Origin: Sphingorhabdus sp. EL138
GTDB taxonomy: Bacteria; Pseudomonadota; Alphaproteobacteria; Sphingomonadales; Sphingomonadaceae
Reading direction: 5' to 3'
Length of the DNA stretch: 64,000 bases
NCBI RefSeq assembly: GCF_900258045.1
Contig: NZ_OGVD01000004.1
Coordinates: 434,001-498,000 of the forward strand
Part shown: piece after piece, positions 16,637-26,830 of the stretch
Position numbering within the stretch: position 1 is the first letter of the stretch
Layout of the letters: every line of letters begins with the position of its first letter
Notes under the pieces: generated by a model
The model's input: only the letters and a program-made list of their open reading frames with translations
The model's database searches: none
What the model was told of the DNA's origin: nothing
Position numbers and translations under genes: made by a program

Positions 16637-17563
16637 TCAGAGCCAGTCATTCTGACGATACCATTTTGCGGTATCTTTCAACCCTTGCCGCGTCTCGATT
16701 TGCGGCGTCCATAATTCGGGCGGCAGGCGCTTGGCGGGATCGACCGTCCAGTCATCATGACAGAAATAACTGACGCGATCTTCGGTAAGCTTGGCCTTGT
16801 CACGGCGGAAAAAACGATCGGCCTTTGCACCAAATTCCAACAGAAATCTTGGTGTTGCTATTGGTTTAATCCGTCTGCCAATCGCCCATCCAACGGCTTT
16901 GGCGAAGCTGGTCTGGGTCCAGCCGCCGGTCTTGCCGTCGTCCACCTCAAAAATCTGGGTAGTCAGATCTTCATGTTCTGGAATGATCGTCATCAGAGCG
17001 CGGGACAGGTCGTCAACATGGATCGCCGATAGCCGCCCGTCGGCATCGGGGGGCAGGGTGATAAAGCCGGTTTTTGCCATCTTGAACAGCTCCAGCATTT
17101 CCCTGTCTCCGGGTCCGTAAATGGCAGGAGGCCGGATGATCGTCCAATCGAGTCCGCTGGATGCGACGATCTTTTCCGCTCTGGCCTTGGTATCGCCATA
17201 GATAGACAGCTTTGGCAAGGTCGCCGCAAGCGACGAGACATGAATGAGGCGGTTGCATCCCGCTTTCTTGGCCGCCTCTACGACCGCCAAGGTGCCAGCG
17301 ACATTGCCAGCTTCAAAGCCTTCTCGCGTTGGGGCATTTACAACCCCGGCAATGTGGATCACTGCATCTGCCCCCGTGCACAGCACGCTAAGGCTGGCCG
17401 GGTTATCCAACGCACCGCGCACCCACGTCACATTGGGGCGGTCATCCTGTGTCTGGCGTGTGAGGGCGCGTACGGGAAAACCGGCGCGCACCGCTAGGTT
17501 GAGCAGATGGCTACCCACAAAACCGGTCGCACCGGTGATTGCCAGAGTTGGTTTCGTCCGCAT
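16637..17563 (-). CDS. NAD(P)-dependent epimerase/reductase, candidate ceramide reductase CerR
   Basis: A 308-residue extended short-chain dehydrogenase of the NDUFA9/complex-I-like atypical group. The N-terminal GATGFVGSHLL is the dinucleotide-binding loop. YGDTK near residue 117 supplies the Tyr and Lys of the YxxxK catalytic pair. In Caulobacter, CerR is an NDUFA9-like epimerase that reduces keto-ceramide and lies next to spt. Here the gene is about 2 kb from spt on the same strand, beyond the PycTM-like and P450 genes. That supports the assignment, though other NDUFA9-like proteins act on unrelated substrates. It starts 24 nt after the proB end. Confidence 0.65.
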   Translation of the reverse strand: MRTKPTLAITGATGFVGSHLLNLAVRAGFPVRALTRQTQDDRPNVTWVRGALDNPASLSVLCTGADAVIHIAGVVNAPTREGFEAGNVAGTLAVVEAAKKAGCNRLIHVSSLAATLPKLSIYGDTKARAEKIVASSGLDWTIIRPPAIYGPGDREMLELFKMAKTGFITLPPDADGRLSAIHVDDLSRALMTIIPEHEDLTTQIFEVDDGKTGGWTQTSFAKAVGWAIGRRIKPIATPRFLLEFGAKADRFFRRDKAKLTEDRVSYFCHDDWTVDPAKRLPPELWTPQIETRQGLKDTAKWYRQNDWL

Positions 17564-17587
17564 GCGGTTACCTGTTCATGCCCGGCT

Positions 17588-19794
<2,207 letters not shown>

Positions 19795-19845
19795 CTAGAG
19801 GCTTGATTACCCAGTCCTATCACCGGCGGCCTCATCCGCAGATTT

Positions 19846-21159
19846 TCACTCCGCCGCCTGCAATTGCTCCATTTGGGTTACGCGTGGATCATTGGGATGG
19901 ACCCATTCTTCACCGATCACCTGTTTCACTGCGAGCTCGTCCGGCACGTTATCGAGACCGATCATCTTGTCGCAGGTCTGATGAAAACTGTAGATACGCG
20001 CTTCCTGATAGCTCAAAGGCACACTCTTGAACCCGTCGCTTTCCATGGATTTCTGGATCATCTCGCCAAATTGCGTGTCTTCCAGGATGATCGGGCTCAT
20101 ATCCCTGCCATTCGGCTTGCTCTCATTCGGTACTGTCCACAGGTCTGGCGCTGGACCGTCCCCCCAGTCCAGCGCCATCGTGACGAGTTCCAACCGGGTT
20201 GTATTCAGCCCGGTCGGCCAGAAAACCAAAGGCGGTATAAAATAATTGGATAGTGGTGACACCCAGTTGGGGAACATGGTGTAGCTTTGCGTGCAGGTGC
20301 GGCCCAGTTCGCCGACCGTATCAATCTCTTGCCATTCCGGGGGAGAGTCAACGGCTCTGACATGCTCGCGGTCGGTTTCCTGCGGGGCAGGGGCCAGCAT
20401 CCGGGCATGGCCATTGGGGAAGATGGTGTTCACATTGCGCTTGCTATCGACCAGTGGTGCGACGGTTTCGGGATGGATGAAGGGGACGTGATAGACCTCC
20501 ATATTGGCTTCCATCGCCACCTTCCAGTTGCAGTTGAGGTCAAAGGAGTGGCGCGCGGCGAGTTTGATCTTGTCGAACTGAAATTCTTCCCAGTCATTCC
20601 AGACTGGGCCAAGCCATTCCCTTAGCGGCATTGCATCATCATCAAAGTTCACAAAGATTACATTGCCCAACATCTCGCATTTGACCGGGATCAGGCTGCG
20701 GCAACTAAAGTCGAAATCGGCAGGGAAATCCTGTTTTTCGGGTACACCGACCAGCGTGCCATCGGTCTTGTAGGTCCAGTTATGGTAACCGCACATCAAA
20801 CGCGGCGAGCGGCCTTTTTCTTCTGTAACAACCGGCGCTCCGCGATGTCGACATGTGTTGTAAAACGCCCGTACTTCACCGTCCATACCATGGACAATTA
20901 TAACCGGAGTCCCGGTATTTTCCCATTTCATGAAACATCCAGGTTCCGGGATTTCATCAATATGCGCCGCGAATAGCCAGCTTTTTTTCCAGATATGCCG
21001 TTGTTCCAGATCATAATATTCCTGGGAGGTATAGCGGCCCGCCGGAAGATCAGGCAGAGGCGGAAAACCGTCCGGCGGCGCAGAGCGCGATGCTTCCCAC
21101 TCCATCAGGCGCTTCATTTGCGCTACATAAGCTGGATCCATTGGCATCAGTCTATTCAT
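19846..21159 (-). CDS. Rieske-type aromatic ring-hydroxylating oxygenase, large subunit
   Basis: A 437-residue oxygenase alpha subunit. The Rieske [2Fe-2S] ligands are seen in CRHRG and CGYHNW (CxH...CxxH). The mononuclear iron site is carried by EANMEVYHVPFIHP, which supplies the two His ligands. The C-terminal catalytic domain is of normal size. No beta subunit, ferredoxin or reductase gene is adjacent, as in the three-component alpha-only group that borrows electron carriers. The ATG at 21159, just after a GGGAG site, was chosen; upstream in-frame starts add no recognisable sequence. The substrate is unknown. Confidence 0.82.
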   Translation of the reverse strand: MNRLMPMDPAYVAQMKRLMEWEASRSAPPDGFPPLPDLPAGRYTSQEYYDLEQRHIWKKSWLFAAHIDEIPEPGCFMKWENTGTPVIIVHGMDGEVRAFYNTCRHRGAPVVTEEKGRSPRLMCGYHNWTYKTDGTLVGVPEKQDFPADFDFSCRSLIPVKCEMLGNVIFVNFDDDAMPLREWLGPVWNDWEEFQFDKIKLAARHSFDLNCNWKVAMEANMEVYHVPFIHPETVAPLVDSKRNVNTIFPNGHARMLAPAPQETDREHVRAVDSPPEWQEIDTVGELGRTCTQSYTMFPNWVSPLSNYFIPPLVFWPTGLNTTRLELVTMALDWGDGPAPDLWTVPNESKPNGRDMSPIILEDTQFGEMIQKSMESDGFKSVPLSYQEARIYSFHQTCDKMIGLDNVPDELAVKQVIGEEWVHPNDPRVTQMEQLQAAE

Positions 21160-21379
21160 CTCTCCCGATATCGCCTCATGGCACGGCGATGACCACGTGG
21201 TCGATTGACAATAGTGATAGAGGAAAGACACCGGCGCTATGGTATCAAAATCGGCGGCGAAAACCATGAGACCTGTTCATTGGAAAGTCTTGTCACGTGG
21301 TCTCGGGGCGTGACTATCAGTGGTTCTTTACTTTAAGATTTCTGCGAATACCCGGGTCAATAGTTTGTGGGAGGACATA

Positions 21380-21778
21380 TTGAACGAAGAAGAAGATACA
21401 GAGAGTGTTCCAGGTAATGATAACTCCAGTTATTCTGATGTCACCCATCTCAATTTCACAGCGCATATCGCCGAGCAAAACAAATTACGATCCGAATACT
21501 TCAAAGACCTGACACTTGGCGACCCTATTTGGGATGTTTTGCTGGATATTTATGTTTCGGAAAAAACGGATCGATCAACGACAATTGACGCGATATCGGA
21601 CCGTCAGGAGAGATCGAAGTCCTTGTGTCAAAGATGTGTAGATTACCTCCTCGAACGTGATGCAGTTTTTGAGAATTTCAATCGCTATACCGCGCCGAAA
21701 TTTCGCTATCTTGCCAGCGAGAAAACCAAGCAGCAAATCGCTGCTTGGCTCAACAACTGTCTGGCGTCAGCGCCGTGA
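21380..21778 (+). CDS. small winged-helix-like DNA-binding protein
   Basis: About 132 residues. The segment RSEYFKDLTLGDPIWDVLLDIYVSE matches the start of a winged-helix family common in sphingomonads. The following recognition region (ISDRQERSKSLCQRCVDYLLERDAV) fits a degenerate helix-turn-helix, and the C-terminus matches the wing. I chose the TTG at 21380 because GGAGG precedes it at a good distance; GTG at 21320 would add 20 residues. It is convergent with the LuxR-type gene. The target is unknown. Confidence 0.55.
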   Translation: MNEEEDTESVPGNDNSSYSDVTHLNFTAHIAEQNKLRSEYFKDLTLGDPIWDVLLDIYVSEKTDRSTTIDAISDRQERSKSLCQRCVDYLLERDAVFENFNRYTAPKFRYLASEKTKQQIAAWLNNCLASAP

Positions 21779-21831
21779 TTTATTGTACTTGAAGGATACG
21801 CTTTTTTTGATAAACGCTGGTTTTGACTGCC

Positions 21832-22554
21832 TTACGTCCTCACCAGGTCCATGCTGATTGCTTTTACTGATGCTGATGTGCGATCATGCACGCCCAGTTT
21901 GGTAAATGCACGGCGCATGTAACTGTCGATAGAGCTTTCTGATAATTTTAGAATTGTACCAATTTCGGAGTTTGACTTTCCTTTTGCGGCCCATGCAATG
22001 ATCTGCATTTCTCTCTTGGATAAAGACTTGTCTATTCCATAGAGATCGGATGTTAGCTGACAAAAGCGCAAATGCGCCATCTGCGCAAAAATGTGGCATT
22101 GCAATCCAGCCTCGCTGTCCATGAGCCGCTTGCTATTGGGCTTGCCGTAGGAGGCCAGTCCGTTACGAGACTGTGGTCCGAAAACAGGAAATATCCAACC
22201 CTCGTCAATATCTGCGCTATTGGCGTCTTGCTTAAGATTTTCGAACAGTTGTCGGCTGTTCGTTAAATTGGCAATTTCGGTCCAGCGAAATGCCGAGCCT
22301 TTTGAAAGGCTGTTCTCGGTTGTGATATGACCCTGTTCGATCAGTCCTGTGATGGCGAATTTCTGGAATTGTTCATCTGAGAGACCAACATATCTAATAA
22401 TGGTATCGGGATGTGTTGGCTTTCTGTGGGGTGGCGGGCAAGCATATACAGTGGCTCGAAATCCATATTGTCGAGCGATTTTCAGAACATATTTCCATAG
22501 TCTGGCCGGGTTGTCACATTGATCTAATTTGCCAATTTCATTGAAGGTTAGCAT
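21832..22554 (-). CDS. LuxR-family regulator (solo) with N-terminal sensor domain
   Basis: A 240-residue regulator. The C-terminal LuxR helix-turn-helix is clear: LSKREMQIIAWAAKGKSNSEIGTILKLS, then SSIDSYMRRAFTKLGVHDRTSA. The N-terminal half is of autoinducer-domain size, but the conserved aromatic pocket of AHL receptors is not evident to me. No luxI gene is in view, so it is a solo. It is transcribed away from the Tat-exported protein gene and shares a 442-nt divergent control region with it. Confidence 0.8.
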   Translation of the reverse strand: MLTFNEIGKLDQCDNPARLWKYVLKIARQYGFRATVYACPPPHRKPTHPDTIIRYVGLSDEQFQKFAITGLIEQGHITTENSLSKGSAFRWTEIANLTNSRQLFENLKQDANSADIDEGWIFPVFGPQSRNGLASYGKPNSKRLMDSEAGLQCHIFAQMAHLRFCQLTSDLYGIDKSLSKREMQIIAWAAKGKSNSEIGTILKLSESSIDSYMRRAFTKLGVHDRTSASVKAISMDLVRT

Positions 22555-22917
22555 TGGTCCTCACTTGCAACAATTTGAAGCATATCCACAGATTTTCCTC
22601 TGGTCTGCCCCGCGATCCCGTGGCGTTCTTTTGGGCATGGTGGTCTTCAATTGCGTCTGATCAATTTGGCATTTGATGATCAGGGCGCCAAATATTGCCC
22701 TTCGATCCCCACAGATCTCGATATTCATTGCTCTATTCCGGAATATTTCACAGCCTGTTAGAAATTTTGGTCAAGTCTTAATTTACCAGACAATGATTTG
22801 TGGCGGCGGAGCGGTAGCTTGTCTGGATTAACTCAGCTAACATTTTGAAAATAAGCCTTTAAGTGATTGAAACATGGTCATGGTTAAGGTGGTAAAATCC
22901 CCTAGTAATCATGAATG
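22555..22917. other. intergenic region between the LuxR-type regulator and the Tat-protein promoter
   Basis: I see no gene, tRNA or strong hairpin in this 363-nt stretch. It should hold the promoter of the LuxR-type gene on the minus strand. The promoter and operator of the Tat-protein gene follow immediately. Confidence 0.6.
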
Positions 22918-22947
22918 TTGACAGAAACGCCTTGCTCCAGCTATTAA
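22918..22947 (+). promoter_or_regulatory. sigma-70 type promoter of the Tat-protein/MddA-like operon
   Basis: A perfect -35 TTGACA (22918-22923) and -10 TATTAA (22942-22947) are separated by 18 nt. The -10 box abuts the inverted-repeat operator, so a bound repressor would block transcription start. Confidence 0.75.
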
Positions 22948-22962
22948 GTATCCACTGGATAC
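22948..22962. promoter_or_regulatory. operator GTATCCACTGGATAC, probable TetR site 1
   Basis: Perfect 6-bp arms GTATCC and GGATAC flank a 3-nt centre. The core TATCCACTGGATA recurs upstream of the thioesterase-TetR operon at 26727-26739 on the minus strand. The distance from the TTGACA box is the same at both sites. Confidence 0.75.
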
Positions 22963-22996
22963 ATAAAAAATAGACGAAAATTTAGAAGGAAAAATC

Positions 22997-24424
22997 ATGT
23001 CCCCTCATGAAGTAAAAACACGTTTCGGAACATCGCGGCGCAAGGTTCTTGGCGCTTCGATGCTGGGTGCTGGAACAATGCTTGCTGGCATTGGCGCCAG
23101 CGCCGCCGGTGCGACCCTGAAGTCAAAAGGCAATATCTTGTTGGATCGCGTTCCGGATATGCCCAAGGGGCTTTTCGATGCGGTCAACTTCCCGTTGATC
23201 GAAGCAATTCACGGTCGCCGGTCACGCCGATTTGCGCGCGGCGCATCCATCCCGGATGGTCCGCTGGCCTATACGTCCAAGCAAAAGCCGGAAGCTTTGT
23301 CTGAACTGGAGCAAATGTTGCTGCTCACAACGGTTGCAGGCAATACCGGCTGGTCCAACCTGATCCCCCATAATCCCAAATATCTGCCCCACATCCCCAA
23401 TTATGCCGGGGCCGCTGGCGGACGGACTTTTCCGTCCTGCGCGGGGTTCCAGATTACCGAGTTTTTCTACACTGACGACAAAGGCGTCTACTTCCTCCCC
23501 ACCCGTGACATGCCAGCGACGAGCGCGACCAAGCCCAATGGCGAGACGGATCTCAAAGCCTATCTTGACGCGCACAAATCGCGGATCGCGAAGATCGCCG
23601 ATGGCCGCCTGAACATACCGACAAAGGCTGAGCATATGGAAATGCACAATGAATGGTGCGCCAATGTTCCGGGCAGTACGATGATCTTTCCGGTCGCCGA
23701 TCTCGCGCAGCATATCATCATGGCTTTGTGCTATTTCGTTCAGGGCGGCGTGTGCATCTATGACGACGTGAATAATCGCCCGATCCCAGGTCTGGAGAAG
23801 TTCAAACATCTGGTTGATCTGGAGAACCCGTACCCAATGACTTATGTCGAGCAGGTCAGCGCGAATGAAGTGACGGTCGAATTGTCCTGTTCCTGTTATG
23901 CCGGTGCGCTAATGCTTCAGGCCATGGGGCTTGGCGGCTGGATGTATGACGGCCTCAATCCATTCAGCGTGTTGGGCGCAAGCGGTGATCCCGACGTTCC
24001 CGGCCTGGGCTTCCGTTTTGATATGTTGCCCAATGAACCTTTGCCACATGTCACCGGACTGGAAGGCATATTGGAAGGGCATTGTCAGCCCCATTTCAAG
24101 GATATGCGCGCCGCCGTTGTGTCTGTAGTTGAACGCAAATTTGGAAAAGGCGGACCATTTAACGCCAGCACGCCGGGTCACTATAAAGAAACCGACGCCG
24201 TGCGTCGAAGCGCGGCACCGATCGATGACGAATTCATTGATTGCGTGGCGACCATGGCGCAATATGTTCAGGACACATTTGGCCGGTTCCCTGCCAAAGT
24301 GCCGGCTATTCTGACGCTGATGTACCTTCAGGCGCACAAGCTCGATACCGGTTTCTATGACACCTATTTTGATCACGGCGCCTATCTGAAAACCCATGCG
24401 GATCACCAGAAAAACTGGGCATAG
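22997..24424 (+). CDS. Tat-exported nitroreductase-like protein, function unknown
   Basis: A 475-residue protein with a twin-arginine signal at about residues 13-38 (TSRRKVLGASMLGAG), so it is probably folded with a cofactor before export. After the signal, IEAIHGRRSRRFARGASIP resembles the flavin-binding RRS start of nitroreductases. The rest is long and rich in Cys, including FPSCAGF, NEWCAN, CYFVQGGVC and SCSCYAG. I do not know a characterised relative. AAGGA precedes the ATG. The MddA-like methyltransferase gene follows 28 nt later, and the operator lies 34 nt before the start codon. Confidence 0.65.
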   Translation: MSPHEVKTRFGTSRRKVLGASMLGAGTMLAGIGASAAGATLKSKGNILLDRVPDMPKGLFDAVNFPLIEAIHGRRSRRFARGASIPDGPLAYTSKQKPEALSELEQMLLLTTVAGNTGWSNLIPHNPKYLPHIPNYAGAAGGRTFPSCAGFQITEFFYTDDKGVYFLPTRDMPATSATKPNGETDLKAYLDAHKSRIAKIADGRLNIPTKAEHMEMHNEWCANVPGSTMIFPVADLAQHIIMALCYFVQGGVCIYDDVNNRPIPGLEKFKHLVDLENPYPMTYVEQVSANEVTVELSCSCYAGALMLQAMGLGGWMYDGLNPFSVLGASGDPDVPGLGFRFDMLPNEPLPHVTGLEGILEGHCQPHFKDMRAAVVSVVERKFGKGGPFNASTPGHYKETDAVRRSAAPIDDEFIDCVATMAQYVQDTFGRFPAKVPAILTLMYLQAHKLDTGFYDTYFDHGAYLKTHADHQKNWA

Positions 24425-24452
24425 GTCTGGCGCGACCCAAAGGAATACGGAT

Positions 24453-25247
24453 ATGATACGTAAAAGCCTGATGCTGATCTACGCTTTGGGTGCCTATGCC
24501 CTGAGCATGGCCGCGCTTGTCTACATTATGGGTTTTCTGATCGACTTTGGCGTGCCGAAGGGGATAAGCGGCCAAAGCGCAATGGATGACGAATCCCTTG
24601 CGCTTTGGCCCGCCATATTAGGCAATGCTGGCCTGATCGCGCTTTTCGGTTTGCACCATTCGATTACTGCGCGGACGTCATTCAAGCGCTGGTGGACCGG
24701 GATCATTCCGGCGCCGATTGAACGGGCAACCTATCTGTATATGACTGTGGCTATGACGGCATTGCTTGTCTTGTTCTGGCAGCCCATTCCGATTACGATA
24801 TGGCATGTGGAGCCCAGGCTGGCGGCCAGTTTCATCTATGCCGGATATGCCGGCATATGGACGATGATGGTCGCGGCGACGTTTCACTTTGGCCATTTCG
24901 GTTTTCTGGGGCTCGCGCAAGCCTGGCAGAATTTTCGAAATACCAAACCCGCGCCATCCAACATGACCGCGCGTTATCTCTATGCGCTGGTCCGTCATCC
25001 GATCAGTCTCGGCTGGATGCTTGCGCCTTTCATGACGCCACATTTCACGGTCGGTCATCTGGTTTTTGCAGGGGCTACCTTTGCTTACATCCTGTTGGCG
25101 ACACCGTTTGAGGAAGCGGACCTGATTGAGGAGATAGGAGAACCCTATCGCGATTATCGTGATCGTGTCCCGACTTTTGTCCCGTTTGCCAAGCGCAGAT
25201 TGTTCAAAGCAGTTCCGGAGCATAGATCCCGACCGCCTGGCCGGTAA
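24453..25247 (+). CDS. MddA/NnrU-like integral-membrane methyltransferase
   Basis: A 264-residue membrane protein with about five helices, related to methanethiol S-methyltransferase MddA and to isoprenylcysteine methyltransferases. Key features are FGLHHSITAR near the N-terminus, HFGHFGFLGLAQAW, and the C-terminal SAM-binding part LVRHPISLGWM...TPHFTVGHLVFA...PFEEADL, ending in YRDRVPTFVP. MddA makes dimethyl sulfide from methanethiol. Whether this protein methylates a thiol or another group is open. The ATG at 24453 has AAGGA upstream. It is the second gene of the operator-controlled operon. Confidence 0.75.
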   Translation: MIRKSLMLIYALGAYALSMAALVYIMGFLIDFGVPKGISGQSAMDDESLALWPAILGNAGLIALFGLHHSITARTSFKRWWTGIIPAPIERATYLYMTVAMTALLVLFWQPIPITIWHVEPRLAASFIYAGYAGIWTMMVAATFHFGHFGFLGLAQAWQNFRNTKPAPSNMTARYLYALVRHPISLGWMLAPFMTPHFTVGHLVFAGATFAYILLATPFEEADLIEEIGEPYRDYRDRVPTFVPFAKRRLFKAVPEHRSRPPGR

Positions 25248-25251
25248 ACAA

Positions 25252-25656
25252 TTATTGGTCGGTGGAATCTGAAGTATAATAACCCATGACCGGCTCAACC
25301 TTCAAAAGACTTTTGATATGGCCCCAATCCCCCGATGCAACAATCCGATCATAATGTTCACCATGAAGTTCTTTTGATGCCCACACTTCCTGAAGCACGA
25401 AGACATTGGGTGTTTCAACATTCCGATAAACGATTGCGGAGACAAATCCCGGCTCCGAAGCCATGGCCTCGGACACACCGGCCATTATTTCTGAAAATTC
25501 CTTTAACCCCTCATTGCTCGCCTCGAAGTTAATGATGAGTGTTACGGGCGCTTCAGTATCAGAGGTTGCCGGTGCGTTTGCACAAGCTGGGAGTGTGGCG
25601 ATGGAAAAGATTATCAAGAGGTATTTCAATAAGTTGAATGCTTGATTCTGAATCAT
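25252..25656 (-). CDS. ABM-domain (quinol monooxygenase-like) lipoprotein
   Basis: A 134-residue protein with a lipoprotein signal (lipobox TLPAC near residue 25). An antibiotic-biosynthesis-monooxygenase fold follows, visible as TLIINFEASNEGLKEF, FVLQEVWASKELHGEHY and a final short strand. ABM proteins act on quinols or polyketides or are simple dimeric binders. Membrane anchoring of one is unusual. It overlaps the TetR stop by ATGA and is the last gene of the thioesterase-TetR-ABM operon. It converges on the MddA-like gene. Confidence 0.75.
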   Translation of the reverse strand: MIQNQAFNLLKYLLIIFSIATLPACANAPATSDTEAPVTLIINFEASNEGLKEFSEIMAGVSEAMASEPGFVSAIVYRNVETPNVFVLQEVWASKELHGEHYDRIVASGDWGHIKSLLKVEPVMGYYTSDSTDQ

Positions 25657-26264
25657 TGGGGAGACTCCTTTTCTGTGGACCAGAGCGCCTGCGAAGCTTC
25701 GTCGGGTGCGGGACCTAAGCCAGCTACCGCAAGCAGCTCCTTGATAAAGTCTTCGTCCGGGCGGGCCTTGAGCGTGCCCGAGCTATGCAGCCCAACCCCG
25801 CCATGAACGAGCATCCAGTAACGCATCACAGCCCTGCGTTTGTCATCGTCGCTGCCTTGGTCGGGCGCAAGCACGGCTATCGACGTAGCGATCATTGCAT
25901 CAGCACCGGTGCGTAACTCGGGCACATTTTCAAACTGTGCGTAGCTGCGGTTCATCATGATGGTGTAAAGGTGACCGTGGTTTAGTGCGAATGTCGCATA
26001 GGTACGGACAAATTCCGCCGCATTCCTGGTCTTTGCGAGAAGACCGGAAAGCTCATGATAACCACCAGCAGCTACTGCTGACAGCAATGCGTCCTTGTCG
26101 GCAAAGTGATTGTAAATCGCGCGGTGCGCCACGCCGATCTTGGTCGCCAGAGATCGCATACTAAGCTTCTCTGCGTCGCCTTTGTCAATGCGCCTGCGTG
26201 CAAGGTCCAGCACCGCCTGGCGCAAGTCCCCATGATGATAGTTATCGCGGGTTTTTTTGGTCAA
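25653..26264 (-). CDS. TetR-family repressor
   Basis: A 203-residue TetR regulator. The helix-turn-helix lies in LSMRSLATKIGVAHRAIYNHFADKDALLSAV at about residues 40-70, and the ligand domain ends in a WHG-type motif (YWMLVHGGVGL). The start appears to be TTG, overlapping the thioesterase stop (TTGA). As the only local repressor in its operon it is the best candidate for binding the two TATCCACTGGATA operators, so it would control itself and the facing Tat-protein operon. Confidence 0.85.
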   Translation of the reverse strand: MTKKTRDNYHHGDLRQAVLDLARRRIDKGDAEKLSMRSLATKIGVAHRAIYNHFADKDALLSAVAAGGYHELSGLLAKTRNAAEFVRTYATFALNHGHLYTIMMNRSYAQFENVPELRTGADAMIATSIAVLAPDQGSDDDKRRAVMRYWMLVHGGVGLHSSGTLKARPDEDFIKELLAVAGLGPAPDEASQALWSTEKESPQ

Positions 26265-26713
26265 GCTGCCGCCTTCGAGACATGCCAGTCGACTTGCATG
26301 GCGGTAACTTCTTCTTCTGCCTCATCACGCATGGAGACTTCCACTGCAAACTGGACCTTGCCAGCTTCATCCAGCACGCTCAGCAAATCTCCAGCGGGTT
26401 GAGACAGTTTTGCGAACGCGCGGATCGGACCCTTGGCCACTTTTACATATCGGATGGAGGCATTGGCAGCCACTGGTCTGACCGTCATCAGCACCGATAC
26501 AAAACCCCCTGCCATCGCGGCACCAGATGCCGCTTCGCCGAGCGTGAACAACGCACCGGCATGTTGACTGCCAATATGGTTGAGCGTCACGTCCTGCGCA
26601 GGCAGCAATGCTTCGCCCACGCCGTCTTCTATTGAAATCAGCTCAACCCCGGTATGGTTGGCAAATGGAACGGTTTGGGAAATGCTTTCCCGGATCATGT
26701 CATATGGTGTCAT
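26261..26713 (-). CDS. PaaI/YiiD-like hotdog-fold thioesterase (DUF4442-like)
   Basis: A 150-residue hotdog-fold protein. The pattern FANHTGVELISIEDGVGEALLPAQDVTLNHIGSQHAGALFTLGEAASG is that of acyl-CoA thioesterases of the PaaI/DUF4442 group, with the HAGALFTLGE helix carrying the catalytic acidic residue. It should hydrolyse an acyl- or aryl-CoA. I chose the ATG at 26713 over an upstream TTG because the palindromic operator and promoter lie just before it. First gene of the thioesterase-TetR-ABM operon. Confidence 0.8.
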   Translation of the reverse strand: MTPYDMIRESISQTVPFANHTGVELISIEDGVGEALLPAQDVTLNHIGSQHAGALFTLGEAASGAAMAGGFVSVLMTVRPVAANASIRYVKVAKGPIRAFAKLSQPAGDLLSVLDEAGKVQFAVEVSMRDEAEEEVTAMQVDWHVSKAAA

Positions 26714-26723
26714 AGCGGCCCTT

Positions 26724-26742
26724 ATATATCCAGTGGATATAT
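26724..26742. promoter_or_regulatory. operator, probable TetR site 2
   Basis: ATATATCC and GGATATAT form perfect 8-bp arms around a 3-nt centre. Read on the minus strand, the inner 15-mer is ATATCCACTGGATAT, which differs from site 1 only at its two end bases. It sits 10 nt before the thioesterase start codon. Confidence 0.75.
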
Positions 26743-26770
26743 TTATTGCAAGCAGATGTTCGCTTGTCAA
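26741..26770 (-). promoter_or_regulatory. sigma-70 type promoter of the thioesterase-TetR-ABM operon
   Basis: On the minus strand, TTGACA (26770-26765) and ATAAAT (26746-26741) are 18 nt apart, with the operator right after the -10 box. The layout equals that of the facing Tat-protein promoter. Confidence 0.7.
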
Positions 26771-26830
26771 TTGAAGACTTTTTAAAGGCCGGAACGAGAG
26801 AGGGCTACTCCAATTTCCTGACTTGGTGAA

